Below are positions 12,403-25,825 of a DNA stretch of 60,754 nucleotides, piece after piece. Each line of letters starts with the position of its first letter. Position 1 is the stretch's first letter. A model generated the notes under the pieces. It saw nothing but the letters and a program-made list of their open reading frames with translations, was not told the origin of the DNA and did not search any database. The position numbers and the translations under genes are program-made. Source of the DNA: Ichthyophthirius multifiliis (Eukaryota > Ciliophora > Oligohymenophorea > Hymenostomatida); the NCBI RefSeq assembly GCF_000220395.1, contig NW_004086271.1, forward strand, positions 1 through 60,754, written 5' to 3'.

Positions 12403-13379
12403 TTAATAAATTTTATTTTATATTTAATCTTTTAAAAAAAAAAATTTTTTAATTATATTTTTAATTTTTCTAATTTTTATATTTTAGATATAAACCGTTT
12501 TTTAATAAAAAATAAAAAAAATATTAAAATAATAATACTATGTGTTTCATAGGTTTGTTTTGCATAAAATTTAAATTAACATAAATAGTATTTTTAAAGA
12601 TTATTAAATTTTGAGAAAACATTGTTATACATATAAAAGTAAAAAGTATATATAAATATTGTCAAATTTTTATACATTTGGTTAGAATAAAATTAATTTT
12701 TTAAATAAATAATATTTACGGCATTTATTTTTATTGACTTTATAAACTTAAATATTTTTTTAATGAAAATATTACCTATTTAAAATAAGAATATTTTATT
12801 AGGAAACCAAATGCTTTTTAAAAATATTAAAATAAGTTTAGAATTAAAAATAAAATAAAAAATTACATATTATTTGTTTCGATGTTTTTTATTTTTCCTT
12901 TAGTTTTTTTTAAAAAACTCTATAATTAAAAAAAAATAGATAATTTCTTTTTTTATATGATTAAGTTTTTAAAAAATAAAAAATTATCAAAACTAGTAAT
13001 ATAAATTTAATTATAAAAAGCAAAAAAAATAGATTTTAACTGAAAATAATTTATTTTAATATGAATTAAATATGTTATTATTTAATTCATAATAATATTT
13101 TAATCTTTACATAATCCATATATTTTTTAAAAATAATTTTTATATATTTACAAAAAAAATAGTTAAAATATTACAAAAATTGAAAAACATGTAATTATTA
13201 TTATAATATTATTTAAATATGTAAAAATTATAATATAGAAAAAATATTTTTAATCTTTAGATTTTTATATATAAAAATTAACTCTAAAAATAATAAATAA
13301 TAAACACATATTATTTGTAAATAATCATAATTTAAAATAAATAATAAATATACAAAAGCAGATATTTTTTCTTTCTAGT
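12403..13379. other. Intergenic, divergent promoter region
   Basis: About 980 bp of A/T-rich DNA between divergent starts (12402 - and 13380 +). No coding frame, RNA gene or repeat that I can support. Confidence 0.5.
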
Positions 13380-13860
13380 ATGCGTAAAAAAAACTCATTT
13401 TCAATTTCTCCAAAAACATATAGTAATAAAAAAATAAGTAATTATTAACTAATTATAAAATAAGGTAATTTTTATGAAGATTCAGTTCATTAAAATTCAT
13501 AATTAACAACTTGTGATAATTTAGAAAGCTTAAGCTTGAACAATACTAAAATAAATAAAGTAAAGAAAGGAAAAAAATTGGTAGAAGAAACAACAATATA
13601 AGATTATGCTATGTAAAATAATGAGAAAAAAAATAAAAAGATAAAAAAATAGAAAAAAACTTTTAATAATCAAAATTATACAAAAAAATGGAAATAAGAT
13701 GAAACAAATATTTTTTATAAAGGAATTTAATTATTTGGAACAGATTTTTCTATGATTTCTTAAGTTATTAAAGATAGAGATAGAAATATGTGCAAAGTAA
13801 AAAAATAAACATTAGAATATATTTATATATGAATATATATAAATATATATATATGTATAT

Positions 13861-13903
<43 letters not shown>

Positions 13904-14285
13904 TATTGTATTTTATAAAATAGAGAAAATTTGTAAAGGAAGAAAAAAATAATAGAAATTAAATTGATTAACATATAAACCATAATAAAAATCAAAGAAT
14001 GAAAAGAATAAAATAAAATTTAAATAAATTAAAACTTAGAGCAAATGATTATAAAAATCTAAACTTATAAGAAAGAATTACTCTATTAAAATAATTAAGA
14101 AGAAAACGTGCTAATAGTTATGAAAGTATGGATTCTCCTGATATCGTAAATATATTTATATACTTTATAAATAAACTAGTATATTTCAATTTAAATAAAA
14201 GGTTGCCTTAGAATAAATAGGACATTTATTAAATGAAAAAAGTCTTAATTTAAATAATCACAATTCGAGTATTTAAAAAAACTGA
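13380..14285 (+). CDS. BDP1: TFIIIB subunit BDP1 (B'' SANT protein), 240 aa
   Basis: BDP1 with BRF1 and TBP forms TFIIIB, which recruits RNA polymerase III to tRNA and 5S genes. The diagnostic SANT domain starts near Trp104: WKQDETNIFYKGIQLFGTDF, then SMISQVIKDRDRNMCK joined across intron 1 to RKFVKEEKNN, matching the conserved W..EET..FY..L...GTDFSMI pattern. Exons 13380-13796, 13924-14145 and 14202-14285 total 723 nt (241 codons). Intron 1 is 127 nt because it carries an (AT)n microsatellite; intron 2 is 56 nt. The flanks are Lys/Asn-rich. The protein is far shorter than yeast or animal BDP1, being essentially the SANT core plus basic flanks. Confidence 0.85.
13863..13901. repeat. (AT)n microsatellite inside BDP1 intron 1
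   Basis: The alternating AT run expands this intron to 127 nt, more than twice the local norm. Confidence 0.9.
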
Positions 14286-14422
14286 TTATTCTTTTTAATA
14301 TTAAGTATATAAAATTAATTTTATTTAATATCTTTTAATTTATATTTTATATTCTTTTCTTCTACTTTTTATAAGATAACCATATATAAAACAATAAAAA
14401 TATATATCAATAATTCAATTTT

Positions 14423-15586
14423 TCAAACATCTAAATCATCATCGTCATCTTATTCTTCATCAATATCAGAACCTTCAAGTTCTACTAAATCATTTAACTT
14501 ATTTTTATTTTTTTCTGCACAATTATCCCATTTTTCTACTTTTTTTTATTATAAATGTGGCATAATAGCTATTTCTAATTATTATTTAACTTTTTTTTAT
14601 TATTCTGAAACTGATAAACTAAATGAAGTTTAGAAAATTTTCTGTAAATCTTTTTCACTTGGTTCAGGTACCTTTTCTTCTTATTTTAAATCAAATTTTT
14701 TTACATCTAATTTATTTTAACTTAATTCTTACATATTTAGTTTATATCTTTATATAAATGAATATCCATTAAATTTTCTTAGAGTTAATTTTATCATAAA
14801 ATACGGAGTTTTTACTTAATTTTTTATTTATTCGAAAGGGTAATCAAAAAAAACCTTACAAGAGCCTAATAAAGTCAAAGATTCATGTAAATTGTTTTTT
14901 ATTAAACTTTTTCTGCATAATAAATTTATTTATTCTAATATAAAAAATATATATTTATATTCAATTATTTTTTTCTCTTACTTATTAAATTATTTAACTT
15001 TAATAATTCTGCAATGAATAAAGATACATCTTCTTATTAAAAAAACATTTCTAATACTTCTAATCCTCTAATGAATATGATCGAAGGTTTATCATTAATA
15101 TATTATTCTTTTTTATTTATAATAAATATTTTTTATATATATAATAAATATTATACCTATATTCTATAGATTTTAAATTAATTTATTTAAAGAATCTCGG
15201 TTGAAATCAAAATAGAAATTATCTTATGTATTATTTACATCTAAATTTTAAAAAAAAAATAGACCAAATTTATTTGGACCTAAATTAATAACAAAATCTT
15301 TTAATTTTTAGCTATTTTAATATTATTACATCCATTATAATCCGAAATCTAGCAAAATAACATTTCTTTATTTATTTTTATTGAAATATAATGATAATAA
15401 TTAATACCTATCTTTTATATTCATGTTAAAATCTAAAGAATAATTAAATAGTTATAAGCAAGCATTTTCATTATAATAATCACTGTCAAAGATGAATAAT
15501 TATTTTTGCTCTTATTATTATTGCTAACTTTACTAATTATCAGTTATTATAAAATTTCCTTTTACGTAATTTTATATTGTAGTCAT
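14423..15586 (-). CDS. ELP5: Elongator complex protein 5-like, 355 aa
   Basis: ELP5 belongs to the ELP4/5/6 RecA-like hexamer of Elongator, which modifies wobble uridines in tRNA. Exons 15586-15157, 15107-14982 and 14934-14423 sum to 1,068 nt (356 codons), with introns of 49 and 47 nt. Evidence: a RecA-like layout (NVILLDFGLQWMQQYQ, SIIFIRGLEVLEMFF), the C-terminal helix with TSFSLSVSEQQKKVKQQLEIA, and the acidic terminus DEEQDDDDDLDV that closes ELP5 proteins. The Walker motifs are degenerate, as expected for this subunit. Assignment rests on overall pattern and the C-terminal signature, so a related Elongator subunit is possible. It converges with BDP1 (137 bp between stops). Confidence 0.6.
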
Positions 15587-15756
15587 TATAATATTTTATT
15601 CTTAAATATAATTTAATAATTTATTTTACTATATCTTAATTTATATTTTTTAAAAAAAAGCAATACTATTTTATTATTTATAAATAAGATTCAATAAATA
15701 AAAGAAAATAATCACATATATTGCTTATTTTTTAAAAAAATAATTTATAAAAAAAA
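15587..15756. promoter_or_regulatory. Short divergent promoter region
   Basis: 170 bp separate the ELP5-like start (-) from the start of the giant repeat protein (+), so both promoters must lie here. The sequence is A/T runs with no motif I can name. Confidence 0.5.
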
Positions 15757-18700
15757 ATGATTTATAAATTAATAATAATAATCATTATTTAATTATTTAA
15801 TAATTTGACAAAAGGTAGTTTAATTCTTCCTTTTGGCAGAAAACCAATAGAATTAACAGCAAATAATGCAGGTGAAATTAGTTCATACATTTTTTCATTT
15901 ACAACACAAACAGATCTTCTAGAAGGCAAACAAAAATAATAAAAAAAAAATTTTTAATATGATAAAAAAAAAAGGAGATACAATATTGATAAAATTTCCA
16001 AAATAAATATCAGAAAATATAGAAATAAAATAATACACAATGTAAGCATAAATATATGAGAATAATAATTGGTAGGTAATTAAAAGCCCTTTTTCAATAG
16101 TTTTTGATAATATAGCAACTTTTATTATTTAAGTACCAGATATGAAATCTGCAACATATAAAATAATTATAAATGGAATAAAAAATCCATCTTCAAAAAA
16201 AGGAACAGGAATGTTTTCAATAATGACACGAAGATTTTACACTTTTTATTTAGAAAACAATATGCTTGATTCAAACTAGTAATTTGGACAAGTAGGAATT
16301 TTGGACCCTCCGTAAACTTAAGCAATAAATCCAGTAACAAATGTAGATTACAAAATAGAAATAGTTGATCCAATAATAAATAAAATAAGTGTATATAATA
16401 TAATTTTCAAAACATCTATTATGCTACTTAAAGGAAGTCATATTTTAATTTCTTTTGAAAACACATAATTATAAATTCTTTAAGACAGTTAATTTTCAGT
16501 TATTACAGGTCTAACAGGTTCTCCATAATTTTAAATGCTTTCAAATAAGTTAATTAAGATAACTGTAAATATAACTAATTTTACTAAAAATATATAAAAT
16601 AAATTAGAATTATGATAATGTAGCTTTAAACGTATAAATAAAAATACAGATTACAAAAGTTTTAAATCCTTCATCTAAAGGAAATACTAATAATGTTATT
16701 GTTACTACTTGGCTTGATGGCGCTTTTACAATTTTAGAAAAATTAATTTATGATGCCGAGTTATTAATATAGGCAGGAACATTGACTTAATTAAAAGTAG
16801 GAGCATTCAAATAATATTATAACGAAAATAATTAATATCCTTTTGTTGAAAACGATATCGTATAACATGAAGTAGATTTTATTTTGGCAAATCCTATTCC
16901 TGAGACAGGATCTATAGTGATTAATTATTTTATTGAATCTATAATAGATGCTAACACCAAATTTTAAATGAGAGTTATTCTTGGTTTGGAAGATTAATCT
17001 TAAGATAAAAAAGTATTAATAGTAAAGGACGGAACATCAATCAAAATAAGTTAATTTAAATAAGTGTCTGATTAAAAATTAATAAGAGTTTCTTTTGAAA
17101 TTAATAATGGAGCGTTAGCATCTTGTAAAAAAATAAAATATAAATATAATATTTACTTTATTTAATAAAAGACTCTAATTTTTCAATAAAAACATATTTT
17201 ACATTAAATTAAAGTTTTCTAATTGATTAAGCTATTACAGGATTAAATTTGGCTATAAATAAAGCTAAATTAGACGGAACATCTTCTATATCATAATCAA
17301 ATAATATTGTTGGATAGGCAAATGGTTTTTATTTTAAAATAATAATTTATGTTTATATATAAAAATAAAATAAATTAGATATTACTTTTACAATTGATTA
17401 AGACATTTAAATAAATCAATTTTTCTATATTTGGATTCCTTTGGGCTTTACTTATAATAATAATTATATTTCTACAAATTGCAACTTTGCTGCTCCTGTA
17501 TAATCATATTCAGTTTTGTAATTTAAAGCAACATCAACATGTACAACAAATGGAATTAAATTATTAATAAAAGTCAAAAATAATAACATTCCTTATAAAT
17601 ATTATCCTTTTGGAGTTTCACTTGTTGATACATCTAATATAATATAAGTAAAAAAAAAAAAAAAAAAATTAAACAAAAAAAAACAGAAACATAGCACTAT
17701 AGGATTAATTGAATTAATATATTCTACAGGATCAACTTTCTAAGTAATTTAATAATCTTAAGATTGTCAAATGGACTCAATTACAAAGATAAAATTTACA
17801 CCAAACAAAGATATTCCATAATCAGTTTGGGTTTAAGATTATACATAAGTTTCAAGTAGAATTTTACTAAAATTTCCTGTTTTAAATGCTTCTCTTTAAT
17901 AAATTTATAAAATAGATCTTGCAGTTAATAACCCTAAAGACATTCCATGCTATGGCAGAGCAGGAATAAGTCGTAAAAAATAAAATTTATAGTTTAAAAG
18001 CATTTATTATTTAAAAAATTATAGCATATGATACTGAAATTTTATGTTAGTTGATATAAAATGGAAGCGACTAAAATAACCCAACAATAGTATAAATAAC
18101 AAACTATAAATAAATAGCCTCTTTAACACCAGTTGAATTACATTTTCCTGATTTCTAAAATCCCTCTTCAACATTAACATAGCCTACAATAGAAATTGAA
18201 ATATATGCTACAATTTTACGCTAAGAATATTAAATATTAAAAGAAAGTTTTAACATACCTATTTGCAATGCTTCAATAGCTGTCCAAGTTTCAAACAATA
18301 ATGCTCCAATATTTAATCCTGCATACGTAAATGAAGAGTCGAAAACTTCTATTTTTTACAATTTCAATAAATAATTAGATTCTGGGGATTATATAGTTTT
18401 TGCCTTCCCTTAATTATAAATTACAAATCCAATGGAATATATATTACCAATAAATGGTCTAAAATGTTATATTGGAGTAGGAAATGCTTCAGCTAAAACT
18501 TGTTACACTTATCCTAAATCAGGGTGGCTTTTTTTTGAAGTTGATTAGGTAAAAATATAAAATCTAATATTATTCTTATTAAAAAAAATAAAGACATTTA
18601 CTCCAGGAATTATTTATACATTTTATATAACAGGAATAAAAAATCCAACTTTTGCTTCTGATTTTTAAGGAACTATGAAATTATTAAGTTTTAAAAATAA

Positions 18701-21700
18701 AATGGTAATAGAAACTGGATTATTTAATTCTTTTACTTAATTCAGATATGGAACATTAAAAACATCTAAGGTAACTACTTAAAAGTATGAATCTTTAAGA
18801 ACAGATGTTTCTTATGATTGGCTTTTTTAATTCCAGAATAATATCCCTGAAAATGGTAGAATAGATTTAATTTTTCCCAAAAACTATTATGATTTATCAA
18901 GAGATTTAAATGATAATAATATACCAAAACCAAAAATATAAATATTTTATGGAATAGAATCAAACGACTCGCTTCCACTAACAGATAAATCTCATTTTGA
19001 AATAGCTGTTAATACTTATACAATAAAAGGTGTAAAAGCTATATAAAAAGAAACACTTATATATTTAAGAATTAACCGTAAATAATTAAATCATAAAGAT
19101 TTAAAAAATGAATTTATATATATGTAAAAAAAAAGATGTAAAAAATCCTCCAATAGAAGGAATAACAAATTTTTTCGAAATAATGTCTAAAAATTAAGAA
19201 GGTTTAACCATAGACTATAATCGTAATATCAGAACTTTAATAATAAAAAGAAAACTTCCAGTAGGTATAATAAAATTCAAACAATTTATTGTTAACCCAG
19301 ATAATGGTAATCCAAATACAGTTGACTCATAAATAGTGTTTTGTAATGATGCTTTAAATCCTACAAATTCATTTAATTATGATGAAAAATATACTTAAAA
19401 TTTTCCAGGCACATATACCATATAATTTTATCCGAATTACGATATCCAACCTTTAGGAATAATATATTTACAATTTCCAAACGATTTTACAAAAGAATAT
19501 TTTTATGATTACCCTAATATTCGTTGTTATGTTTCTGGAGCGATGAAAACTTTCAAAAGTTGCAAACTAGATGAATCAGGTAACTTAGCAAACCAAGAAA
19601 GTTTAGCAGTAGTAAAAATAATATTAGATGATTATCTATATGTAGAAGATGGTATGGAACCAGTAATAATTAGTATTAAAAACGTTAAAAATATAAGCCC
19701 TGAATTAAATTCAGGAGTGGTTGTAGTAAAAACAGAATATGATTAAGTTATTTTAGACGAATCTGGAAGTACAAATGAAAACAGAAAAGTAATAACAGGA
19801 GTTGCTGCTCGAACTTTATATATACATTCTTTCAATTATTATCCAAGAAACGAAGGATAATCATCAACTTATATTATCGATTTGGTTCCAAATGAATAAT
19901 TGAATGAAAGTTCTAAAATTATATTTTCTTTTTCTTATGAATATTCTAGAAATTTAGGTATGTTTAATTTAATTATTTTAATTTAATTAAAATAAAGGAA
20001 CAAATATAAGTTGTATGTACAAAGATCTTCAAAAAGATACATATTATTATCCAATAACATGTATAGAAAAAGATTGGACAATAACAATAACTAACATATA
20101 AAATATGGATTAAAATGATATATTAAAATGTAAAATAATATCAATAAAATTAATTAATATTATTAATCCTTATACTAATAATAATGTACTTCCACCTATA
20201 AAATGTTTCATAATGAAAAATAATAATGCTGCATATAGATATATTTCAAATGTAATACCATAAGATTCAAGGTTAAATTTAAGTTCAGCTCCTGATATAT
20301 TATTTATGAAATAATTAAGAATAAGTAATTAAAATATATATAAATTGTACATTATATATAATATAAGAAATATATAAATAAAAATATAAAATAAAAAAAA
20401 AAAATATATAAAAAATAAATATAAGTAAATTTAAATTATAACATAAAATATGAAAAAAATGAATAAATATAAAAAAATGTAAATAAATAATTATATAAAT
20501 ATATATATATATAAAATTATATATTTTTTTTTACATATATATAATTATATTTTTATTTATTTTATTTTTTATCTTTTATTTAATTTCTTATTTTTGTATT
20601 TTTTCATTTCTATAAAAATTATATAACTTTTTATAAATTTTCATTAAAAATATAAAAAATTTTTTAATTTCATTTATTAATTTTAAATTTATATATTATA
20701 CAAATTTTTATATAAATATATTTTTTATTATATTTTATTTTTATTTTATATAAATACTATACTTTGAAAAAAGCCAACAATAATATTAGAGAACTATCTG
20801 ATTATAAATTTAGTTTAACAACTTCTTAACCAATATAATTTTATCATACTTATATATAATTTTAAGATGGCTATGATTTGGAAAATTTATGGTTAACCCC
20901 TCGATAATTAACACATAATTCTATTACAAACATAGCAGATCTTTCTTTATCTGTCATTTTAAATGAAATATTTATTTAATCTAAATATAAAATCTAATAT
21001 AATATTCCTCAAGATATTGAAATTCTAATGGAAAAAATCCCTAATCCTTATGATCCTGGAGTATAACCTGGATATCCGATTGTATCTTTATATAATACTG
21101 ATAGCTTTACGATTAAATAAATGACCTTTAACAATCTAAATAATTTTTTAACTCCTGATTTTATTTAAAAAGGTAAGATTGTAACTATTGGTACCGATAT
21201 TAGATAATTAAATATACAAAAGGGTGTTTGGTCAAAATCCATTATTGCATAAATTCAAAACACTGAATCAAGTGAAATAAAAATAACGCCTATTTGTTCT
21301 AATAATCTTGTTAAATTTTAACCAATAATAATATCAGTATGAAAAAAATAAAAATTGAAAATAATTTATTTTAAAAAAATTTATAAAGCCTGGAAAGTAA
21401 GAAACTAAATTCTAAATAGGAGTTTCAAATTAAATATAAGTCTAAAAAATTTTTATCACATTTAAAATAGATTTCAGTGGATATATATAAGTTAGACCTT
21501 TCTACCTTTACTTTGATAAAAATTAAAATGTTTTAATAAATATTGACCCGATAAGAACTGTTACTTCAGGAGGTAGGAGTAAACCAATAAAAGTAGAATT
21601 AGATAATTCACCTTATGATGTTTTGAATGTTAATATAAGTATACTAGGGAATGATCCAAAATATATAAGTAAAAAAAAATAAAGCAAACCTTTTTTTTAT

Positions 21701-22987
21701 ACAAAAAAAAGGTGTTTATCCTAGTTAAATATAATTTAGTGATAGTGCATTTATATCGTATTTTTGGGTTTCAGTAGATCGAAACACTGAAGGCATATAA
21801 GGAAAAGTATTATTTTATTTAACAGGAAATGGAACTGATGATGAATAAAAAGAATTTATAAAAATATTTAAATTTTAAAATCGAGTATAAACATTCTTAA
21901 TAGTAAAACCTGAAAATACAAAACCATTTATATTTTAATTTTCAAAAGAAAATACGTTTGAAGGTTTAAAATTTGACATATAAGTAAGTAAGCCAAGTAC
22001 TATCTATTACTTTGTTTCTTCAATACACAGTCCACGTTTACCTATAGAAACAATTCGTTAAAAAAAAATGACTCAAGATTATTACGGAGCGTCTTTTTTA
22101 ATGGGTGAATTTATATCCACAGACTCTACAAATAGATATATTTTTGAATTAAAAGGACTTAAATAAGATTTCGATTATACCGCTCATATTTATGTTGAAG
22201 ACTATAGTGGAAATTATTCAGAAGACGAACTTACTTTTGATGGAAGAACTTTGGGAAAATCTTAGCTTGGAGATGCTGATGTTTCTTAAATTTAATTCGA
22301 ATGGCTTGACAGTGAAATTGAAATGGGAAAAATATAATCAAATTATGCCTTCATTTAAAATATTGGCCTTAAGTTTAGTGGAGTTGTACATGCTATTGTA
22401 GTTCGAAAATATCGTAGAATTTTTCCAAATACATCAGAAGCAGTGCCAGGTTCTATTAGATATTTAGATGATTTAGGTATTTAGCCTTTTTCCAAAAGAT
22501 TTTTAGGCTAAGTTTCTTCAAATACACATATTTGTAAAACAAGCGACCTTAATTAACTTTCTATAATTTGTGATATTGTTGCTAATCCCCCACCAGATAT
22601 TTCAAGAAATGATGATCTTGAATAAAATGAACCATAAACTCCTTATCCTAGTTAAATTTATGCAGGGCTTGATGATTAAAATTTAAATCCGAATTATAAA
22701 ACAAAGGAATATTTTCCTGTATAAATATTTATATATTTTATATTTATTATATTTTATCATAGTCTAATCTTAATTGGATTATATAATTATAAAATCTTTA
22801 ACCTAAAACAGAATATGTGGTATATTTGATTGCGGAGTATTTAGATGGAAGCTATTCAAAATTAATGGATAAAACATAGATAAAAAAAATAACTTTTTAA
22901 ACAACCGAAAATGATGATGAAACAACTTTCAAAAATAATTTAAATTTTAAAATATTTATAATTATTTTTACAATTTTTTTATAATGA
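15757..22987 (+). CDS. Giant secreted or surface repeat protein, about 2,057 aa, 14 exons
   Basis: ATG 15757 opens a hydrophobic signal peptide (MIYKLIIIIIIQLFNNLTKG); TGA 22985-22987 follows a hydrophobic tail (FKIFIIIFTIFLQ) typical of a GPI-anchor signal or C-terminal span. Introns: 15926-15974, 16565-16649, 17125-17171, 17325-17378, 17648-17686, 17973-18024, 18549-18593, 19078-19135, 19958-19997, 20325-20773, 21337-21388, 21669-21711 and 22719-22762. The coding sum is 6,174 nt, exactly 2,058 codons. Between the ends are at least six diverged beta-rich modules of about 200-300 aa. Each contains a strand pair like ILIKFPKQ or IIYLQFPND and a later turn of the type NGIKNPSS, TKVLNPSSKGN, TGIKNPTFA, KNVKNISP or KLINIINP. 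The last about 50 residues before the tail look FN3-like. Cysteines are sparse, unlike immobilisation antigens. Likely an extracellular adhesive or coat protein; no known family recognised. Confidence 0.8.
15926..15974 (+). other. GC-AG intron
   Basis: The first intron of the giant gene reads GCAAAC at its 5' end and AAAG at its 3' end. Removing 49 nt joins GAA-G to GA-GAT in frame (LLEG DTILIKFP); no GT donor nearby restores the frame. Confidence 0.65.
20325..20773 (+). other. Unusually long intron, 449 bp
   Basis: Joining LFMKQLRI to TNNNIRELSDYKF needs removal of GTAATTAAAA..GAAAAAAG. The insert is close to pure A/T. It is ten times the local intron length and could instead mark a gene boundary, but the downstream half has no start codon near its beginning. 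Confidence 0.55.
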
Positions 22988-23041
22988 AAAATAAATTATA
23001 AATACAAAAAAATATTTTTATTATATGTATTATTTTTAAAA

Positions 23042-25569
23042 TCATTCTAAATTAGATAAATTTTCTTCTTCAATTCTACTTAATAATCCTTAAATTTAAA
23101 TATTTAAAATTTCATATAGTTTTTCTGTTACAGTTTCATCTAACCCTATATTATAATAACAAAAATGTATAAACTTAAAAATAATAAACCATGTAATCTA
23201 GAAAAATCAATAGCCAATTATTTTGGGTTGTCTCCTTCATTTACTATAATTCTTTCATTTCTAGAGTTACCTAAATTGACATCAACGTATAAAAGTGGTA
23301 TTTTTTCTATAAAAAATATAAAATAAATATTGAATATTATATATATACAATTTTTGATTTTATTATTTGTATATAAAATTTATTTTTTTTCTTTGTTTTT
23401 TTAATTTTGGCAAGAAAAATAATTTTTTTGTAAGGATTCAATAGAATCACTATTTGTAGGTTTTTAATTTAGGCTTGCATAATCAGTAGTTCCATTAAAG
23501 CTATAATAGAGTTGATTATTTTCTTAGAAATTATTATTATTTAATACTTAATTTTAATTATTTTAATACATGTTGTTCGTTTGATCTTTTAAATTTTTAT
23601 ATTAATTATCTATTTAATATTTTTGTAAAGCTTAATTTTTATTATCTAAGCTTTTTTTAGTTTAATGGTTTTATAAAGTATGATTAAAAGAGCAACCTTA
23701 AATATCTCTTTATTTAAACTCATCTACTTTTGTTTAATTTTTGATTTATTAAGATTTCTTTTATGCAAAAAGTTGATTTTAATTATTATTTTTTCCATTT
23801 TAAGGAATTTAATAATTTATTTCCTTAATAAATATAATATAGGATTTTAATTTTAAATTTAATTTACATTATTTTGGATTTATTTTGATTTATTTAATAA
23901 AATTTTATCTCGATATTAATAAGTAAGTTTTTTAGATATTTCAAGTATATTAGGATGAGAATTTTTCGGTTTATTAGATTCATAATTACTTTTATTTTGT
24001 TTTAATTTTTCATTACTTAGTTTATTTTTATAAAAAATATCAAAATTTTATCTTAAAATTAATTTTTCTTAATCATTTACAATCCTATAATAAATAATTA
24101 ATATAAATTTTAAAATAAAAAAAATACCAATTTTAGTTATTATCAAAAAATCCGATATTTTATGAATTAGATTAATGTATAGATTTGTTTTTATTAATAA
24201 AAGTAAAAGAATAATCATCATTTACTTTTTAATGGAAAGAAGCCGCTTTTTTATTATCTAAATTTAGTACAATTTTTAAAAAATATATTAAATTTTCTTT
24301 TCTAATGAAATCATTTTGATACCCACCAAGTATTTTCCAAACATAAAAAATAAGTTGTTTTTCGTTTTCATTAACCTTTTATTCTTAATTAAATTTAATT
24401 AATTCTAATTAAAGCATCATTTCAAATAGTTAATTTATATTAGTTAATTTATTTTTATCATTATTTTAAAAATTAAAACTTATATTTTAATCAATATTAT
24501 TATTTTATTAAGCATTTTAATCATTATTATAATAAATCTATTCAAAAGCTTAATTTATCTCTTTTAAAATTTTATTTTATAATAATGTATTACATTTATT
24601 GTTTGTTAGATTAAAACTTTTATATGAATTTTTTCTTGATAATTATTCGTTTTTAATTATTTATTCGTGTTTTTTTAAAAATTCTTATTAAAATATGTTT
24701 TCGATTTTACTTTTTTTCGCATTTTCTTATATATTTTTCTTCGAGAAAAATTGTGATTATTGTGAGTTGTCCTATAAAGTTTTTTTTTTATAAATTTCTG
24801 CCGTTAAATTTGTTTTTCTAAAAGAAGGATAAAGTCTATCATAAACTGAAATGTTATTATTCTAATTTGCATAAACATTTTAAGAACTTCTTTTATTCTA
24901 TATTATTTTGTTTGAAGTTTTATTTAATTATGGTTAAAAAGGGTATTTTTAGCTATTTTATTAATAAAAATAATTATTTTGAAATCCTTATGTACTTCTT
25001 CCACCTACTACTTTTGGCGTATAGCTTTTTTATAAACATCTAATTTGATTTTTCTTTTAAAACTAAAGCAATTATTATTTACTTAGAAGTAAGTCTTCAG
25101 GTCTTAAAACTTCATTTTCTTCATTATTTTAATCTTTTTTATTATCAAAAGAATTATCTTGACTATTTTTTATACTTACAAAAATATTGTTTTAATAATT
25201 AAAATCAGTTCCTTATTTTTTTATTGAAATGAAAAACCAAATAATTAATGATTATATAAAAATACCTTTAAACAATGTAATTTCATCTTTATTATTTATA
25301 ATAGAATTATTAGAAGATAAAGGAGGTTTAGCAAGTTATTATTTTAAAATATTTTATAAATCATTTTCTTTTTATTAAACATCCTCTGATAAATGAGTAT
25401 TACATAAATCACTATCACCGTCTGGTTTAATTGCCTTTTAGTAAATAAAATTATTAAACTATTTGCTTCTTATTTAATTATTTTCATATTTTTCATTTAG
25501 TAATTTTGCTGATCGGGAAGGTTTTAAAATATTAATTTAATTTATAAAACTATTATTTTCTTTAAGCAT
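23042..25569 (-). CDS. Gln/Asn-rich coiled-coil protein with ciliate C-terminal module, about 781 aa (one-base frame break)
   Basis: Exons 25569-25266, 25211-24128, 24084-23349, 23306-23190 and 23145-23042, with introns of 42-54 nt. The body is Gln/Asn/Lys-rich and includes a stretch typical of ciliate basal-body or cortical proteins (ILEISKKLTYQYRDKILLNK, then GCSFNHTLQNHQT, resembling the C-x-F-x-P motif). The C-terminus is a compact domain I have seen attached to many ciliate proteins: IPLLYVDVNLGNSRNERIIV, EGDNPKQLAIDFSRLHGLDE, and a closing helix ending LLSRIEEENLSNLE. Exons sum to 2,345 nt, one short of a whole number of codons; adding one A in the A6 run (23789-23794 on +) joins the two good frames. 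Likely cytoskeletal, by inference only. Confidence 0.72.
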
Positions 25570-25825
25570 TTTTATATTTTTGTTTTTTTTAAATTTAAAA
25601 ATTATATAAATATTTTATTAATGTGGATATAAATAAATGTAAGCGAAAAAATACATGTTAAAATTTGATTTTTAATATTAATTTTAATGAAAAAAGAGTA
25701 CTTTTCAATTTATATTTTTTAAAAACATTTTAATTTTTCTTTTATATATTATTAAATTTTTTAAAAATACATGTATTTTTAAATTAATATATGTATTTAT
25801 TTTTAATTTAAAAATATAATGAAAT

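Noticed and set aside
14285-15586. A functional tRNA-biogenesis cluster of BDP1 and ELP5
   Set aside because: Adjacent genes are convergent with separate promoters, and the rest of the neighbourhood is unrelated; proximity is probably chance.
22192-22401. A short plus-strand protein starting MLKTIVEIIQ
   Set aside because: Alternate frame within the giant repeat protein's exon.
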